Assembly (NCBI RefSeq): GCF_019511345.1 | Contig: NZ_JAEUAK010000017.1 | Span: 1-64,000, forward strand | Reading direction: 5' to 3' | Origin: Rhizobium mesosinicum | Lineage (GTDB): Bacteria; Pseudomonadota; Alphaproteobacteria; Rhizobiales; Rhizobiaceae | Length of the DNA stretch: 64,000 nucleotides | In this document: one piece after another, positions 40,698-49,457 of the stretch | Layout of the letters: each line of letters starts with the position of its first letter | How positions within the stretch are numbered: the stretch's first letter is position 1 | Program-made: the position numbers and the translations under genes | Notes under the pieces: model-generated | What the model was told of the DNA's origin: nothing | The model's database searches: none | Seen by the model: only the letters and a program-made list of their open reading frames with translations

Positions 40698-40720
40698 GCC
40701 AAGAACCATTCAAGTAAAGA

Positions 40721-40753
40721 AAAAAGGCGGGACCCATGGGCGCCCGCCTTTTC
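40721..40753. terminator. Bidirectional terminator between the CPT-like gene and ctaE
   Basis: AAGGCGGG and CCCGCCTT (40724-40731, 40743-40750) form a perfect 8-bp stem, extended by A-T pairs. On the minus strand it is followed by at least six T residues, which ends the cta transcript. On the plus strand four T follow, which can end the CPT-like gene. Confidence 0.85.
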
Positions 40754-40772
40754 TGATTTTATCCGACCTCGA

Positions 40773-41651
40773 TCAGCCTGCCGCGACCGGAGCGCCCCAG
40801 CCGCCCCAGACGTAGATGCAGAAGAACAGGAAGAGCCAGACGACGTCGACGAAGTGCCAGTACCAGGCGGCCGCCTCAAAGCCGAAATGCTGTCTCGGGG
40901 TAAAGTCGCCGCGCAACGCCCTGATGAGGCAGACCAGCAGGAAGATGGTGCCGACCAGAACGTGGAAGCCGTGGAAGCCGGTCGCCATGAAGAAGGTCGC
41001 GCCGTAGATCGAGTTGCGGAACTCGAACGGAGCGTGAGCATATTCATAGGCCTGGACGGAGGAGAAGAGCACACCGAGCAGGACCGTCAGTGTCAGACCC
41101 TGGATAAGGCCCTTGCGGTCGTTGTGCAGCAGGGCGTGGTGTGCCCAGGTCACGGTCGTGCCCGAGAGCAGCAGGATGACGGTATTGTAGATCGGCAGGT
41201 GCCAGGGATCGAGAACCTCGATGCCCTTTGGCGGCCAGACACCGCCGGTATAGGCAAGGCGCGAAGCCTGGATGGCTTCATGCGGATAGAGGCTGGCGTC
41301 GAAATAGGCCCAGAACCAGGCGACGAAGAACATCACTTCCGAAGCGATGAACATGATCATGCCGTAGCGCAGGTGCAGCGACACGACGCGCGTATGAGCA
41401 CCCTCATGAGCTTCCTTCACCGTGTCGGACCACCAGCCGTACATGACGTAGAAAACGACAGCCAGGCCGATGAAAAAGACCCACGGATGAGCCCATTCGA
41501 TACCGAAAACGTGCAGCGAGCCGCCGTTCAGGTAGCGCATATAGCCGACGCCGCCAAAGGCCATCAGGAATGCGCCGAGCGAGGCCAGTATCGGCCACGG
41601 GCTCGGAGCTATGATGTGATAGTCGTGATTCTTCTGATGAGCATCGGCCAT
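40773..41651 (-). CDS. ctaE: Cytochrome c oxidase subunit III
   Basis: The product is 292 residues with seven membrane segments. The pattern HDYHIIAPSPWPILASLGAF and later ATGFHGFHVLVGTIFLLVCLIR and HFGFEAAAWYWHFVDVVWLFLF is typical of CoxC. It belongs to the aa3-type oxidase of the inner membrane. ATG 41651 is chosen after GGGGA; a longer frame adds an unlikely leader. It is the last gene of the cta block, followed by the terminator at 40721-40753. Confidence 0.97.
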   Translation of the reverse strand: MADAHQKNHDYHIIAPSPWPILASLGAFLMAFGGVGYMRYLNGGSLHVFGIEWAHPWVFFIGLAVVFYVMYGWWSDTVKEAHEGAHTRVVSLHLRYGMIMFIASEVMFFVAWFWAYFDASLYPHEAIQASRLAYTGGVWPPKGIEVLDPWHLPIYNTVILLLSGTTVTWAHHALLHNDRKGLIQGLTLTVLLGVLFSSVQAYEYAHAPFEFRNSIYGATFFMATGFHGFHVLVGTIFLLVCLIRALRGDFTPRQHFGFEAAAWYWHFVDVVWLFLFFCIYVWGGWGAPVAAG

Positions 41652-41708
41652 GTCAGATCCCCGGTGTCTTCCTTCTCCGCTTCCGGCAATGCCGGAAACA
41701 CTCCTCAA

Positions 41709-42314
41709 TCAAAGTTTCTTTTCAGTCTTTTCCGTTCCACCTTCAATCGAAGCCACCGGCTTCGGACCCTCTTTGGGATAGAACGTATACGAAAGCGTGA
41801 CCGTGTGAATGCTCTTCGATTCAGCGGCCTTGGCAATTTCCGGATCGATATAGAACACGACCGGCATTTCAAGCTTTTCGCCCGGCTTCAGGTCTGTCTC
41901 ATTAAAGCAGAAACATTGCACCTTGTTGAAATAGGCGCCCGCCTCGCCCGGCGTCACGTTGAAGATCGCCTGGCCGCGCTGGGTTTCGTTGGAACGGTTT
42001 TCGGCGATGAAATTGACCTGGATGGTTTCGCCAATCTTCGGATTGACCTCGCGCTCCACCGGCTTGAATTCCCATTGCAGGCCAGGAGCGACGTTGGCGT
42101 CGAAGGTGACACGCATCGTTCGGTCAAGAATGACGCTCGAAACCTGATCCACACGCTGCGTCGTGCCGTTATAGCCGGTCACCTGGCAGAAGAGCCGGTA
42201 GAGCGGCACGGCAGCATAGCTCATGGCGCCCATACCGACGACGAAGCTCAGGCACATGAAGACGACGGCAGCATTGTTGCGCGGCTTCTTCGGTGCGTTG
42301 ACAGCGTCGCTCAT
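41709..42314 (-). CDS. ctaG: Cytochrome c oxidase assembly protein CtaG (Cox11)
   Basis: The product is 201 residues. One membrane helix near the N-terminus, then the copper-delivery domain with YRLFCQVTGYNGTTQR and the copper-binding pair VQCFCFNETDLKPGE. It inserts copper into subunit I. ATG 42314 follows a GGGGGG site. It starts 4 bases after the small coxF-like gene. Confidence 0.97.
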   Translation of the reverse strand: MSDAVNAPKKPRNNAAVVFMCLSFVVGMGAMSYAAVPLYRLFCQVTGYNGTTQRVDQVSSVILDRTMRVTFDANVAPGLQWEFKPVEREVNPKIGETIQVNFIAENRSNETQRGQAIFNVTPGEAGAYFNKVQCFCFNETDLKPGEKLEMPVVFYIDPEIAKAAESKSIHTVTLSYTFYPKEGPKPVASIEGGTEKTEKKL

Positions 42315-42318
42315 CCCG

Positions 42319-42456
42319 TCACCCCCCATGTCCCAGGAACTTGACGATGGTGATGGTGTAGAAAAGGATCACCAGACCGGCGAGCGCGACACCGAGTGCA
42401 ATGTTGCGATTGCGGCGCGACTTGCGCTGAGCTTCGGTAAGCTTGACCAGCTCCAT
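42319..42456 (-). CDS. CoxF-like small membrane protein
   Basis: The product is 45 residues: a charged N-terminal part (MELVKLTEAQRKSRRNRNIA) and one membrane helix. Its position between ctaB and ctaG, and the charged head with single helix, fit the small CoxF/oxidase-assembly proteins annotated there in rhizobia. It begins by overlap with the ctaB stop (TGATG) and ends 4 bases before the ctaG start. It is shorter than most gene callers keep. Confidence 0.85.
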   Translation of the reverse strand: MELVKLTEAQRKSRRNRNIALGVALAGLVILFYTITIVKFLGHGG

Positions 42457-43412
42457 CAGAACGAGCCTCCTGCATACGAGACCAGCATGGCCACCAGCCG
42501 GTCGAGCAACAGCGCGGAGAACACGGCGAAGAGATAGAAGATCGAGAAGCCGAACAGCTTCTTCGCCGGGATCATCTTGAGATCGCCGCCGGGCATGCGC
42601 CAGACGGCGATGGAACAGTATATGAACACCGCACCGAGTGCTGCGGCGACGACCCCATAGCCGACGCTGGCAAAGCCGAGGAAGGTCGGCAGTACCGCGC
42701 AAATAGCAGTCAGCACGGCATAGGCGACGATCTGATGCTTGGTGGTGCGCTCGCCCGAAACGTTCGGAAGCATCGGCACGCCGACGGCTTCGTAATCCCG
42801 CATCTTGAAGAGCGCGAGCGCCCAGAAATGGGCCGGCGTCCATAGGAAGATGATGAGGAAGAGGACCGTGCTTTCGATCGTGACGGAATTGGTTACACAG
42901 GCCCAGCCGATCATCGGCGGGAAAGCGCCGGCAGCACCTCCGATGACGATGTTCTGCGGCGTCGAGCGCTTCAGCCACATTGTGTAGACGACGACATAGA
43001 AGAAGATCGTGAAGGCGAGGATAAAGGCCGACAGCCAGTTGACCGCAAGGCCGAGGATCCCCACCGAGAAGCAGGAGAGAACGAGGCCGAAGGCCAGCGC
43101 TTCTTTGGGCAGGATGCGTCCGGCCGGGATTGGGCGCTTGGCGGTACGGCTCATGACGGCGTCGATGTCGGCGTCATACCACATGTTCAGCGCACCCGAC
43201 GCGCCTGCGCCAATGGCAATGCAGAGGATGGCGGTCAGGCCGAGGACCGGATTGATGTGACCGGGCGCCAGGACTAGGCCTGCAAAGGCCGTGAAGACCA
43301 CGAGCGACATGACCCGCGGCTTCAGAAGCTCGAAATAATCGCGTGCGCTAGCTTCCGACAAGCGAAAATCCCCGTCGTTTGCAAGAACCTCGTGATTGTC
43401 GATTACCGTCAT
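42456..43412 (-). CDS. ctaB: Protoheme IX farnesyltransferase
   Basis: The product is 318 residues with about nine membrane segments. It makes haem o from haem b. The prenyl-diphosphate motif NMWYDADIDAVMSRTAKRP and the later DYEAVGVPML are present. Two ATGs stand in tandem (43412 and 43415) after AGGACGG. A perfect hairpin at 43439-43466 separates it from ctaD. Confidence 0.97.
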   Translation of the reverse strand: MTVIDNHEVLANDGDFRLSEASARDYFELLKPRVMSLVVFTAFAGLVLAPGHINPVLGLTAILCIAIGAGASGALNMWYDADIDAVMSRTAKRPIPAGRILPKEALAFGLVLSCFSVGILGLAVNWLSAFILAFTIFFYVVVYTMWLKRSTPQNIVIGGAAGAFPPMIGWACVTNSVTIESTVLFLIIFLWTPAHFWALALFKMRDYEAVGVPMLPNVSGERTTKHQIVAYAVLTAICAVLPTFLGFASVGYGVVAAALGAVFIYCSIAVWRMPGGDLKMIPAKKLFGFSIFYLFAVFSALLLDRLVAMLVSYAGGSF

Positions 43413-43438
43413 CATTCCGTCCTGAATAACTCTATTAC

Positions 43439-43466
43439 CAAACGCCGCAGGAGCCTGCGGCGTTTG
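43439..43466. terminator. Perfect 13-bp hairpin between ctaD and ctaB
   Basis: CAAACGCCGCAGG and CCTGCGGCGTTTG form a perfect stem with a 2-base apparent loop, 13 bases after the ctaD stop. No T-run follows on the minus strand (TTTGG), so it is more likely an attenuator or an RNA processing/stability element that makes ctaD levels exceed the downstream genes. Confidence 0.65.
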
Positions 43467-43479
43467 GAAGTCCCGCATC

Positions 43480-45183
43480 TTACTTGATGCGCGGGAGCTG
43501 CTCCCACTGGTGGTAAGGCGGCGGCGAAGGCAGCTGCCATTCCAGCGTCGTCGCGCCCTCACCCCACGGATTATCGCCGGCGATGCGCTTCCTGGCGAAG
43601 GCTTCCCAGACGCCGACGAGGAAAATGATGACGCCGACGAAGGAGATGTAGGAGCCGATCGAGGAAACGTAGTTCCAGCCGGCGAATGCATCCGGATAGT
43701 CGATGTAGCGGCGCGGCATTCCGGCGAGGCCGAGGAAGTGCTGCGGGAAGAACACGAGGTTCACACCGATGAACATGACCCAGAAGTGCAGCTTGCCAAG
43801 GAACTCGTTGTACATATAGCCGGTCATCTTCGGGAACCAGTAGTACCAGGCAGCGAAGATGGCGAAGACGGCGCCGAGCGACAGAACGTAGTGGAAGTGA
43901 GCCACGACGTAGTAGGTGTCATGCAGCGAGCGGTCGAGGCCGGCGTTGGCGAGTTGCACACCCGTCACACCACCGACGGTGAAGAGGAAGATGAAGCCGA
44001 TCGCCCAGATCATCGGCGTGCGGAAGGTGATAGAGCCACCCCACATCGTTGCGATCCAGGAGAAGATTTTCACACCCGTCGGGACGGCGATGACCATCGT
44101 CGCGAAGACGAAGTAGCGCTGTGCGTCGAGCGACAGCCCAACCGTGTACATGTGGTGAGCCCAGACCACGAAGCCGACGGCACCGATGGCGACCATGGCG
44201 TAGGCCATGCCGAGGTAACCGAAGACCGGCTTCTTCGAGAAGGTCGACACGATGTGACTGATGATGCCGAAGCCCGGCAGGATCAGGATGTAGACTTCCG
44301 GGTGACCGAAGAACCAGAACAGGTGCTGGTAGAGGATCGGGTCGCCGCCACCTTCCGGCGCGAAGAAGGCCGTGCCGAAGTTACGGTCCGTGAGGAGCAT
44401 GGTGATGGCGCCGGCCAGAACCGGCAGCGACAGCAGGAGCAGGAAGGCGGTGATCAGCACGGCCCAGGCAAAAAGCGGCATCTTGTGCAGCGTCATGCCC
44501 GGAGCGCGCATGTTGAGGATCGTGGTGATGAAGTTGATCGCACCGAGGATCGACGATGCGCCGGCGATGTGCAGCGCGAAGATCGCAAGGTCGACCGCCG
44601 GGCCAGGGTGACCGCCGACTGCGAGCGGCGGATACATGGTCCAGCCGCCGCCTGCGCCATATGCGCCGGCTGGGCCTTCGACGAACATCGAGATGACCAG
44701 GAGCAGGAAGGCCGGAACGATCAGCCAGAAAGAGATGTTGTTCAGACGCGGGAAAGCCATATCCGGCGCGCCGATCATGATCGGCACCATCCAGTTGGCG
44801 AAACCGCCGATCATCGCCGGCATGACCATGAAGAAGATCATGATCAGCGCGTGAGCGGTGGTGAAGACATTGAACATGTGCTTGGCGCCGTCGATGGCGG
44901 CATCACCTTCGAAGCCGTAGACCATGGAGGCCAGGCCGTGGAAGATCTGAATGCCCGGCTCTTGCAGCTCCATACGCATCGCGACGGAAAGAAGGCCGCC
45001 GACGATACCGGCGAAGATCGCGAAGATCAGGTAGAGCGTGCCGATATCCTTGTGGTTCGTCGAGAAGAACCAGCGGTCGGCAAAGCTCGGCGCATGAGAG
45101 TGATCGTGATGGTCGTCATGCGCGTGAGCGTCATGAGCGTGGTGATCATGAGAATGATCGTCGTGAGCGGAAGGTCCAGCCAT
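43480..45183 (-). CDS. ctaD: Cytochrome c oxidase subunit I with His-rich N-terminus
   Basis: The product is 567 residues with twelve membrane segments. Haem and copper ligands are in the expected helices: WFFGHPEVYILILPG (CuB-Tyr region), VWAHHMYTVG, and VAHFHYVLSLG. The N-terminus HDDHSHDHHAHDAHAHDDHH then DHSHAPSF is unusually His/Asp-rich, before the conserved DRWFFSTNHKDIGTLYLIF. ATG 45183 follows GGGGATCGG. It follows ctaC by 16 bases. Confidence 0.98.
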   Translation of the reverse strand: MAGPSAHDDHSHDHHAHDAHAHDDHHDHSHAPSFADRWFFSTNHKDIGTLYLIFAIFAGIVGGLLSVAMRMELQEPGIQIFHGLASMVYGFEGDAAIDGAKHMFNVFTTAHALIMIFFMVMPAMIGGFANWMVPIMIGAPDMAFPRLNNISFWLIVPAFLLLVISMFVEGPAGAYGAGGGWTMYPPLAVGGHPGPAVDLAIFALHIAGASSILGAINFITTILNMRAPGMTLHKMPLFAWAVLITAFLLLLSLPVLAGAITMLLTDRNFGTAFFAPEGGGDPILYQHLFWFFGHPEVYILILPGFGIISHIVSTFSKKPVFGYLGMAYAMVAIGAVGFVVWAHHMYTVGLSLDAQRYFVFATMVIAVPTGVKIFSWIATMWGGSITFRTPMIWAIGFIFLFTVGGVTGVQLANAGLDRSLHDTYYVVAHFHYVLSLGAVFAIFAAWYYWFPKMTGYMYNEFLGKLHFWVMFIGVNLVFFPQHFLGLAGMPRRYIDYPDAFAGWNYVSSIGSYISFVGVIIFLVGVWEAFARKRIAGDNPWGEGATTLEWQLPSPPPYHQWEQLPRIK

Positions 45184-45199
45184 TGTCCGATCCCCTATC

Positions 45200-46093
45200 T
45201 TACTTTGCGACGTTTTCAGCGACATCGACGGTCTTTGCAGGACCATCGGCAGTGGCGATCAGTGTCTTGTAGGCGCCGGGCAAGTCGCTGGCGGCCGTGG
45301 TCAGCCACTGCTTGTACTTCTCCTCGGAGACGACGCGGATGGCGATCGGCATGAACGCGTGGTCCTTGCCGCAGAGCTCGGAACACTGGCCGTAGAAGAG
45401 GCCTTCGCGCTCGGCGCGGAACCAGGTTTCGTTGAGACGGCCCGGAACGGCGTCGATCTTGATGCCGAAAGACGGCATGGCAAAAGCGTGGATAACGTCG
45501 GTCGGCGCGGCAGTGACGAGAACGCGAACGGTCTTGTTGACCGGCAGCACCAGCTCATTGTCGACTGCCAGAAGACGCGGATAGACGGCAAGATCGGCCT
45601 TACCCGCAGCAGCGCGATCCGGTTCCTTCAGAAGATAGGAGTCGAAGGCGACAGGCGTTTCGCCCGAGCCTTCATATTCATAGTTCCACTGCCACTGGGT
45701 CGCGGTCGCCTTGATGGTCACGTCAGGGTTTTCCGGCAGGGTCAGCTGCGCAGTGAGCAGGTTGAAAGAGGGAACGGCGAGAAAGAGAAGCACGAGGACC
45801 GGTCCCACGGTCCAGATGACTTCAATCAGCGTGTTATGGCTCGTCCTGGAGGGAACCGGGTTTGCGGAAGCCCGGAACTTGAAACAGACGACCAGGATGA
45901 GAACGAGAACGAACAGCGTGATCGGAACGATGAACCACAGCGTGTATTGTTCGAACCAGTGGATCTCCCGCATTATCGGCGTCGCTGCCGGCTGCAGGGT
46001 GGCCTGCCACGGCGTCGGCTGATCGGCATATGTGCCGGAAGCAAAAAGCAGACAGACCAGCGCGGTCAGAGCTGCAAAAGCCTTCTTAATCAC
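45200..46093 (-). CDS. ctaC: Cytochrome c oxidase subunit II
   Basis: The product is 297 residues. A signal peptide (ASGTYADQ) is followed by two membrane helices and the periplasmic CuA domain with AFAMPSFGIKIDAVPGRLNETWF and FYGQCSELCGKDHAFMPI. CuA takes electrons from cytochrome c. The start is GTG 46093, 7-10 bases after GGGAG. It is the first gene of the cta block; its promoter must be in 46094-46431. Confidence 0.97.
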   Translation of the reverse strand: MIKKAFAALTALVCLLFASGTYADQPTPWQATLQPAATPIMREIHWFEQYTLWFIVPITLFVLVLILVVCFKFRASANPVPSRTSHNTLIEVIWTVGPVLVLLFLAVPSFNLLTAQLTLPENPDVTIKATATQWQWNYEYEGSGETPVAFDSYLLKEPDRAAAGKADLAVYPRLLAVDNELVLPVNKTVRVLVTAAPTDVIHAFAMPSFGIKIDAVPGRLNETWFRAEREGLFYGQCSELCGKDHAFMPIAIRVVSEEKYKQWLTTAASDLPGAYKTLIATADGPAKTVDVAENVAK

Positions 46094-46431
46094 CTTGTAA
46101 TCTCCCTCGAGCGCTGATCTACATCAAATCGGACGCAGAATCCTTGCCATCTTCTGCGCTTCAAACCACAGTTTGGCATCCGCCGCAACAGGCAGAAGCA
46201 ATTGTCTATGCGGCATTTTTGCTTAAAGACTGCCTCCTCGGCGGCGGCAAAACATTGCAAGCTTTTCATCAGCATACGAAAAACGCGCTTCAGGGCCAAT
46301 CCGCCTGCCGCACATTCTTTTGGCGACGTCCTATTTCTGCCGCAGTCCCCCGGTTTTCACGGGGCGGGGCTTTTCATTTTCCGTGGGCAGCTTCAACAAT
46401 AGCGGCAATGATTCGATATCCAGAGGTTTTC
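46094..46431. other. Divergent intergenic region between ctaC and the IalB gene
   Basis: The 338-base gap has no convincing gene. It must hold the ctaC promoter (minus) and the IalB promoter (plus). A CCCC...GGGG hairpin at 46347-46364 followed by GGGGCTTTTC is the only dyad I can point to; with no plus-strand gene before it, it may lie in the leader of the IalB transcript. Confidence 0.5.
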
Positions 46432-47070
46432 ATGGGTTTCCGTTCCCTCGCGCGGTCTTTTGTTCTGACCGCAGGCATCGCGACCGCCGCGACGAGCCCC
46501 GTTTTCGCTCAACAGACGCCGACGCCCGCGCAGTCGCGTCCTGCCGCGCCTGCTCCGAAGCCCGCCCCGGCACAGCAGCCCGCACCGTCTACGACGCCGA
46601 ACGTCGAGCAGATGACGCCCGGACAGACACAGCCGGCGGCTCCCGGCACGGTCCGCTCCAACCATGGCGCATGGTCGGTCGTCTGCGACAAGCCGGCAGG
46701 CGCTTCGACCGAGCAGTGTGCGCTGATGCAGAATGTCATCGCCGAAGACCGTCCGGAAGTGGGCCTGTCCGTCGTCGTCCTGAAGACGGCCGACCGCAAG
46801 TCCAAGATCCTGCGTGTGCTGGCGCCGCTCGGCGTGCTGCTGCCGAACGGCCTCGGCCTCAACGTCGACGGCAAGGATATCGGCCGCGCCTATTTCGTGC
46901 GCTGCTTCGCCGATGGCTGCTACGCCGAAGTCGTTCTCGAGGACGAACTTCTCAAGACCTTCCGCAGCGGCGCACAGGCGACCTTCATCGTCTTCCAGAC
47001 GCCGGAAGAAGGCATCGGCATCCCGGTCGACCTCAAGGGCTTCGCGGAAGGCTACGACGCCCTGCCTTGA
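46432..47070 (+). CDS. IalB-family exported protein
   Basis: The product is 212 residues. A signal peptide ends at FAQQ, followed by a Pro/Ala-rich linker and the IalB domain: HGAWSVVCDKPAGASTEQCALMQNV, VVVLKTADRKSKILRVLAPLGVLLPNGLGLNVDG, YFVRCFADGCYAEVVLEDEL. Four Cys probably form disulfides. IalB was named for invasion in Bartonella but is general in rhizobia. ATG 46432 follows AGAGG. Confidence 0.9.
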   Translation: MGFRSLARSFVLTAGIATAATSPVFAQQTPTPAQSRPAAPAPKPAPAQQPAPSTTPNVEQMTPGQTQPAAPGTVRSNHGAWSVVCDKPAGASTEQCALMQNVIAEDRPEVGLSVVVLKTADRKSKILRVLAPLGVLLPNGLGLNVDGKDIGRAYFVRCFADGCYAEVVLEDELLKTFRSGAQATFIVFQTPEEGIGIPVDLKGFAEGYDALP

Positions 47071-47151
47071 TTTGGCGGGGCTTGCTCGCGCAACACAACA
47101 GACCTACATCGGCTATTGAGCATTCCCGCTCTCCTTGCGGAGCAAAAGACC

Positions 47152-48567
47152 ATGACCAACGATCTCCTGACGCTTTTCGATGCCGATGAGGCGACGATGC
47201 GCAAGCATGTCGCTGAAGCGCTTTCCGGCGCCGATGACGGCGAGCTCTTCATCGAGCACGCGCAGGCGGAATCGCTGACCTTCGACAATGGCCGCCTCAA
47301 GGGCGGCAGCTTCAATACGGAGCAGGGTTTTGGCCTCCGCGCGGTTGCCGGCGAAGCAGTCGGCTATGCGCATGCGGGCGATCTTTCCGTCTCGGCGCTG
47401 AAGCGGGCAACCGATGCGGTCAGCGCCGTGACGCGTGGTTATTCCGGCTCCTATGCGGCAGCACCCCAGCGCACTAACCGCAGGCTCTACACCGACGAAA
47501 ACCCGATCGGCTCGCCGACCTTCGAGGAGAAGGTGAAGGTGCTGACGGATATCGACGCCTATCTGCGCGGCAAGAATGATAAGGTGCGGCAGGTTACGGC
47601 ATCGGTCGCGGCAAGCTGGCAGGTGGTCGATATCCTGCGCGCCGACGGCCACCGCGTGCAGGACATCCGGCCGATGACGCGTATCAACATCTCCGTCATG
47701 GTGGGCGAAGGCGACCGGCAGGAGAGCGGCTCCTATGGTCAGGGCGGACGCATCGGTTTCGGCGATTTCATCGCAACCGGAAACTGGCAGCACGGCGCCG
47801 ACGAGGCGCTACGGCAGGCACTTGTCAATCTCGAAGCGATCGATGCGCCGGCGGGCACGATGGATGTGGTGCTCGGCTCCGGCTGGCCGGGCGTCATGCT
47901 GCACGAAGCCGTGGGCCATGGCCTCGAAGGTGACTTCAACCGCAAGAAGACGTCCGCATTTGCGGGCCTCCTGGGGCAGATGGTGGCGGCACCGGGCGTG
48001 ACCGTCGTCGACGACGGCACGATCGACAGCCGCCGCGGCTCGATCACCATCGACGACGAAGGCACACCTTCCGCCTACAACGTGTTGATTGAAAACGGCA
48101 AGCTCATCGGTTACATGCAGGACCGGCAGAACGCCCGGCTGATGGGCATGGCGCCGACCGGCAACGGTCGCCGCCAAGGGTATGCGCATGTGCCGATGCC
48201 GCGCATGACCAACACCTATATGCTCGGCGGCGACAAGTCGCCGGAAGAGATCATCGCTTCTGTCAAGAAGGGCGTCTACGCTGTCTCCTTCGGCGGCGGT
48301 CAGGTGGATATAACGTCAGGCAAGTTCGTGTTCGGCTGCACCGAGGCCTATCTCATCGAAAACGGCAAGATCGGCGCGCCGATCAAAGGTGCCATGCTGA
48401 TCGGCAACGGCCCGGATGCGATGAAGCGTGTGTCGATGATCGGCAATGACATGAAGCTCGACACCGGTATCGGCAATTGCGGCAAGGCCGGCCAGTGGGT
48501 TCCCGTCGGCGTCGGCCAGCCGCATTTGCGCATGGATCAGGTCACCGTCGGCGGCACCCAGGCCTGA
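47152..48567 (+). CDS. tldD: TldD metalloprotease
   Basis: The product is 471 residues. TldD with TldE/PmbA cleaves modified peptides such as microcin precursors, as known in Escherichia coli. The metal motif HEAVGHGLEGD and later EDDG-like segment VDDGTIDSRRGSITIDDEG, then GGGQVDITSGKFVFGCTEAYLIENG, are typical. ATG 47152 follows GGAG, with an upstream start possible. Its partner TldE is not in this window. Confidence 0.96.
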   Translation: MTNDLLTLFDADEATMRKHVAEALSGADDGELFIEHAQAESLTFDNGRLKGGSFNTEQGFGLRAVAGEAVGYAHAGDLSVSALKRATDAVSAVTRGYSGSYAAAPQRTNRRLYTDENPIGSPTFEEKVKVLTDIDAYLRGKNDKVRQVTASVAASWQVVDILRADGHRVQDIRPMTRINISVMVGEGDRQESGSYGQGGRIGFGDFIATGNWQHGADEALRQALVNLEAIDAPAGTMDVVLGSGWPGVMLHEAVGHGLEGDFNRKKTSAFAGLLGQMVAAPGVTVVDDGTIDSRRGSITIDDEGTPSAYNVLIENGKLIGYMQDRQNARLMGMAPTGNGRRQGYAHVPMPRMTNTYMLGGDKSPEEIIASVKKGVYAVSFGGGQVDITSGKFVFGCTEAYLIENGKIGAPIKGAMLIGNGPDAMKRVSMIGNDMKLDTGIGNCGKAGQWVPVGVGQPHLRMDQVTVGGTQA

Positions 48568-48579
48568 GGCGGTGCCGTC

Positions 48580-49077
48580 ATGGTGGAAATCGAAATCAGA
48601 ACCTTTGTCCCTGACGATGCCGATGACGTGATCTCGGTCATCCTGCCGATCCAGCGTGAAGAATTCGGCATCGACATCACCGCTGACGCACAGCCGGATC
48701 TGCGCGTCATTCCCGACTTTTATCAGTCGGGCAAGGGGCAGTTCTGGGTCGCGGTGAAAGACGGCGCCATTGTCGGCACACTCGGCCTCAAGGATATCGG
48801 CAATAACCAGGCCGCACTTCGAAAGATGTTCGTTGCCGCCGAAGTGCGCGGGCGCGAACATGGTGTCGCCGCCCGGTTGCTCGATGCCCTCTTTGCGCAT
48901 GCCGGCGATGTAGGCGTCACCGATATCTTCCTCGGCACGACCGACAAATTCGTCGCCGCACATCGGTTTTATGAAAAGAACGGATTTTCAGAAATTCCAG
49001 CGAAGGATCTGCCCCGCGCCTTTCCCCGCATGGCTGTGGACAGCAAGTTCTATCAGCGCAAAGCAGCAGCCCCCTGA
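48580..49077 (+). CDS. GNAT-family acetyltransferase
   Basis: The product is 165 residues. EIEIRTFVPDDADDVISVILPIQREEFGI, then VGTLGLKDIGNNQAALRKMFVAAEVRGREHGVAARLLDAL with the acetyl-CoA loop, and FYEKNGF near the end fit GNAT. Substrate is unknown. It lies 12 bases after tldD on the same strand, so probably co-transcribed. It faces a MazG-like gene with 12 bases between stops. Confidence 0.88.
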   Translation: MVEIEIRTFVPDDADDVISVILPIQREEFGIDITADAQPDLRVIPDFYQSGKGQFWVAVKDGAIVGTLGLKDIGNNQAALRKMFVAAEVRGREHGVAARLLDALFAHAGDVGVTDIFLGTTDKFVAAHRFYEKNGFSEIPAKDLPRAFPRMAVDSKFYQRKAAAP

Positions 49078-49089
49078 CTATCCAGCGGA

Positions 49090-49395
49090 TCAGGCTTCCG
49101 GCGTGAATTTCCATTTTCGCTCGATTGCAGCAGCAAGATCGATGTTATGACGCCGAGCGAAGAGGAGTACGTGACCGAGGATATCGGCAGTCTCGTCTGC
49201 GAGATCGCGCTCCACCTCCTCGGGTGACCGTCCCTTGGCCCGGCCGCGGCCGGTCAGACGGTTCCAGGCCTGGGTCAGTTCACCCATCTCCTCCTGCAAT
49301 TTCAGCAGGAACCAGTCGGCATCACGCTCGATGTCGTTGGCGGCGGCGTAGGTGGACGATGAGATCTCGAACTGGTCGGCGAGCCGTTGCAGCAT
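49090..49395 (-). CDS. MazG-like nucleotide pyrophosphohydrolase
   Basis: The product is 101 residues. The metal-binding acidic motifs LQEEMGELTQAW (EExxE) and DLADETADILGHVLLFA (ExxD) match the all-alpha NTP-pyrophosphohydrolase fold. It probably hydrolyses a nucleoside triphosphate or a related phosphate, the substrate being unknown. ATG 49395 follows AAAAGGAG. The next minus gene upstream is the DD-carboxypeptidase, 62 bases away. Confidence 0.88.
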   Translation of the reverse strand: MLQRLADQFEISSSTYAAANDIERDADWFLLKLQEEMGELTQAWNRLTGRGRAKGRSPEEVERDLADETADILGHVLLFARRHNIDLAAAIERKWKFTPEA

Positions 49396-49457
49396 GACGT
49401 TCTCCTTTTGTTTATGAGGAGAGCGCCGATTCCCGGAAATTGTCCAGAGTGTGGAGA

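Noticed and set aside
43510..45354. Very long plus-strand frame opposite ctaD and part of ctaC
   Set aside because: It is Asp/Arg/Glu/His-rich, as expected from the complement of a GC-biased membrane-protein gene, and ctaD is certain.
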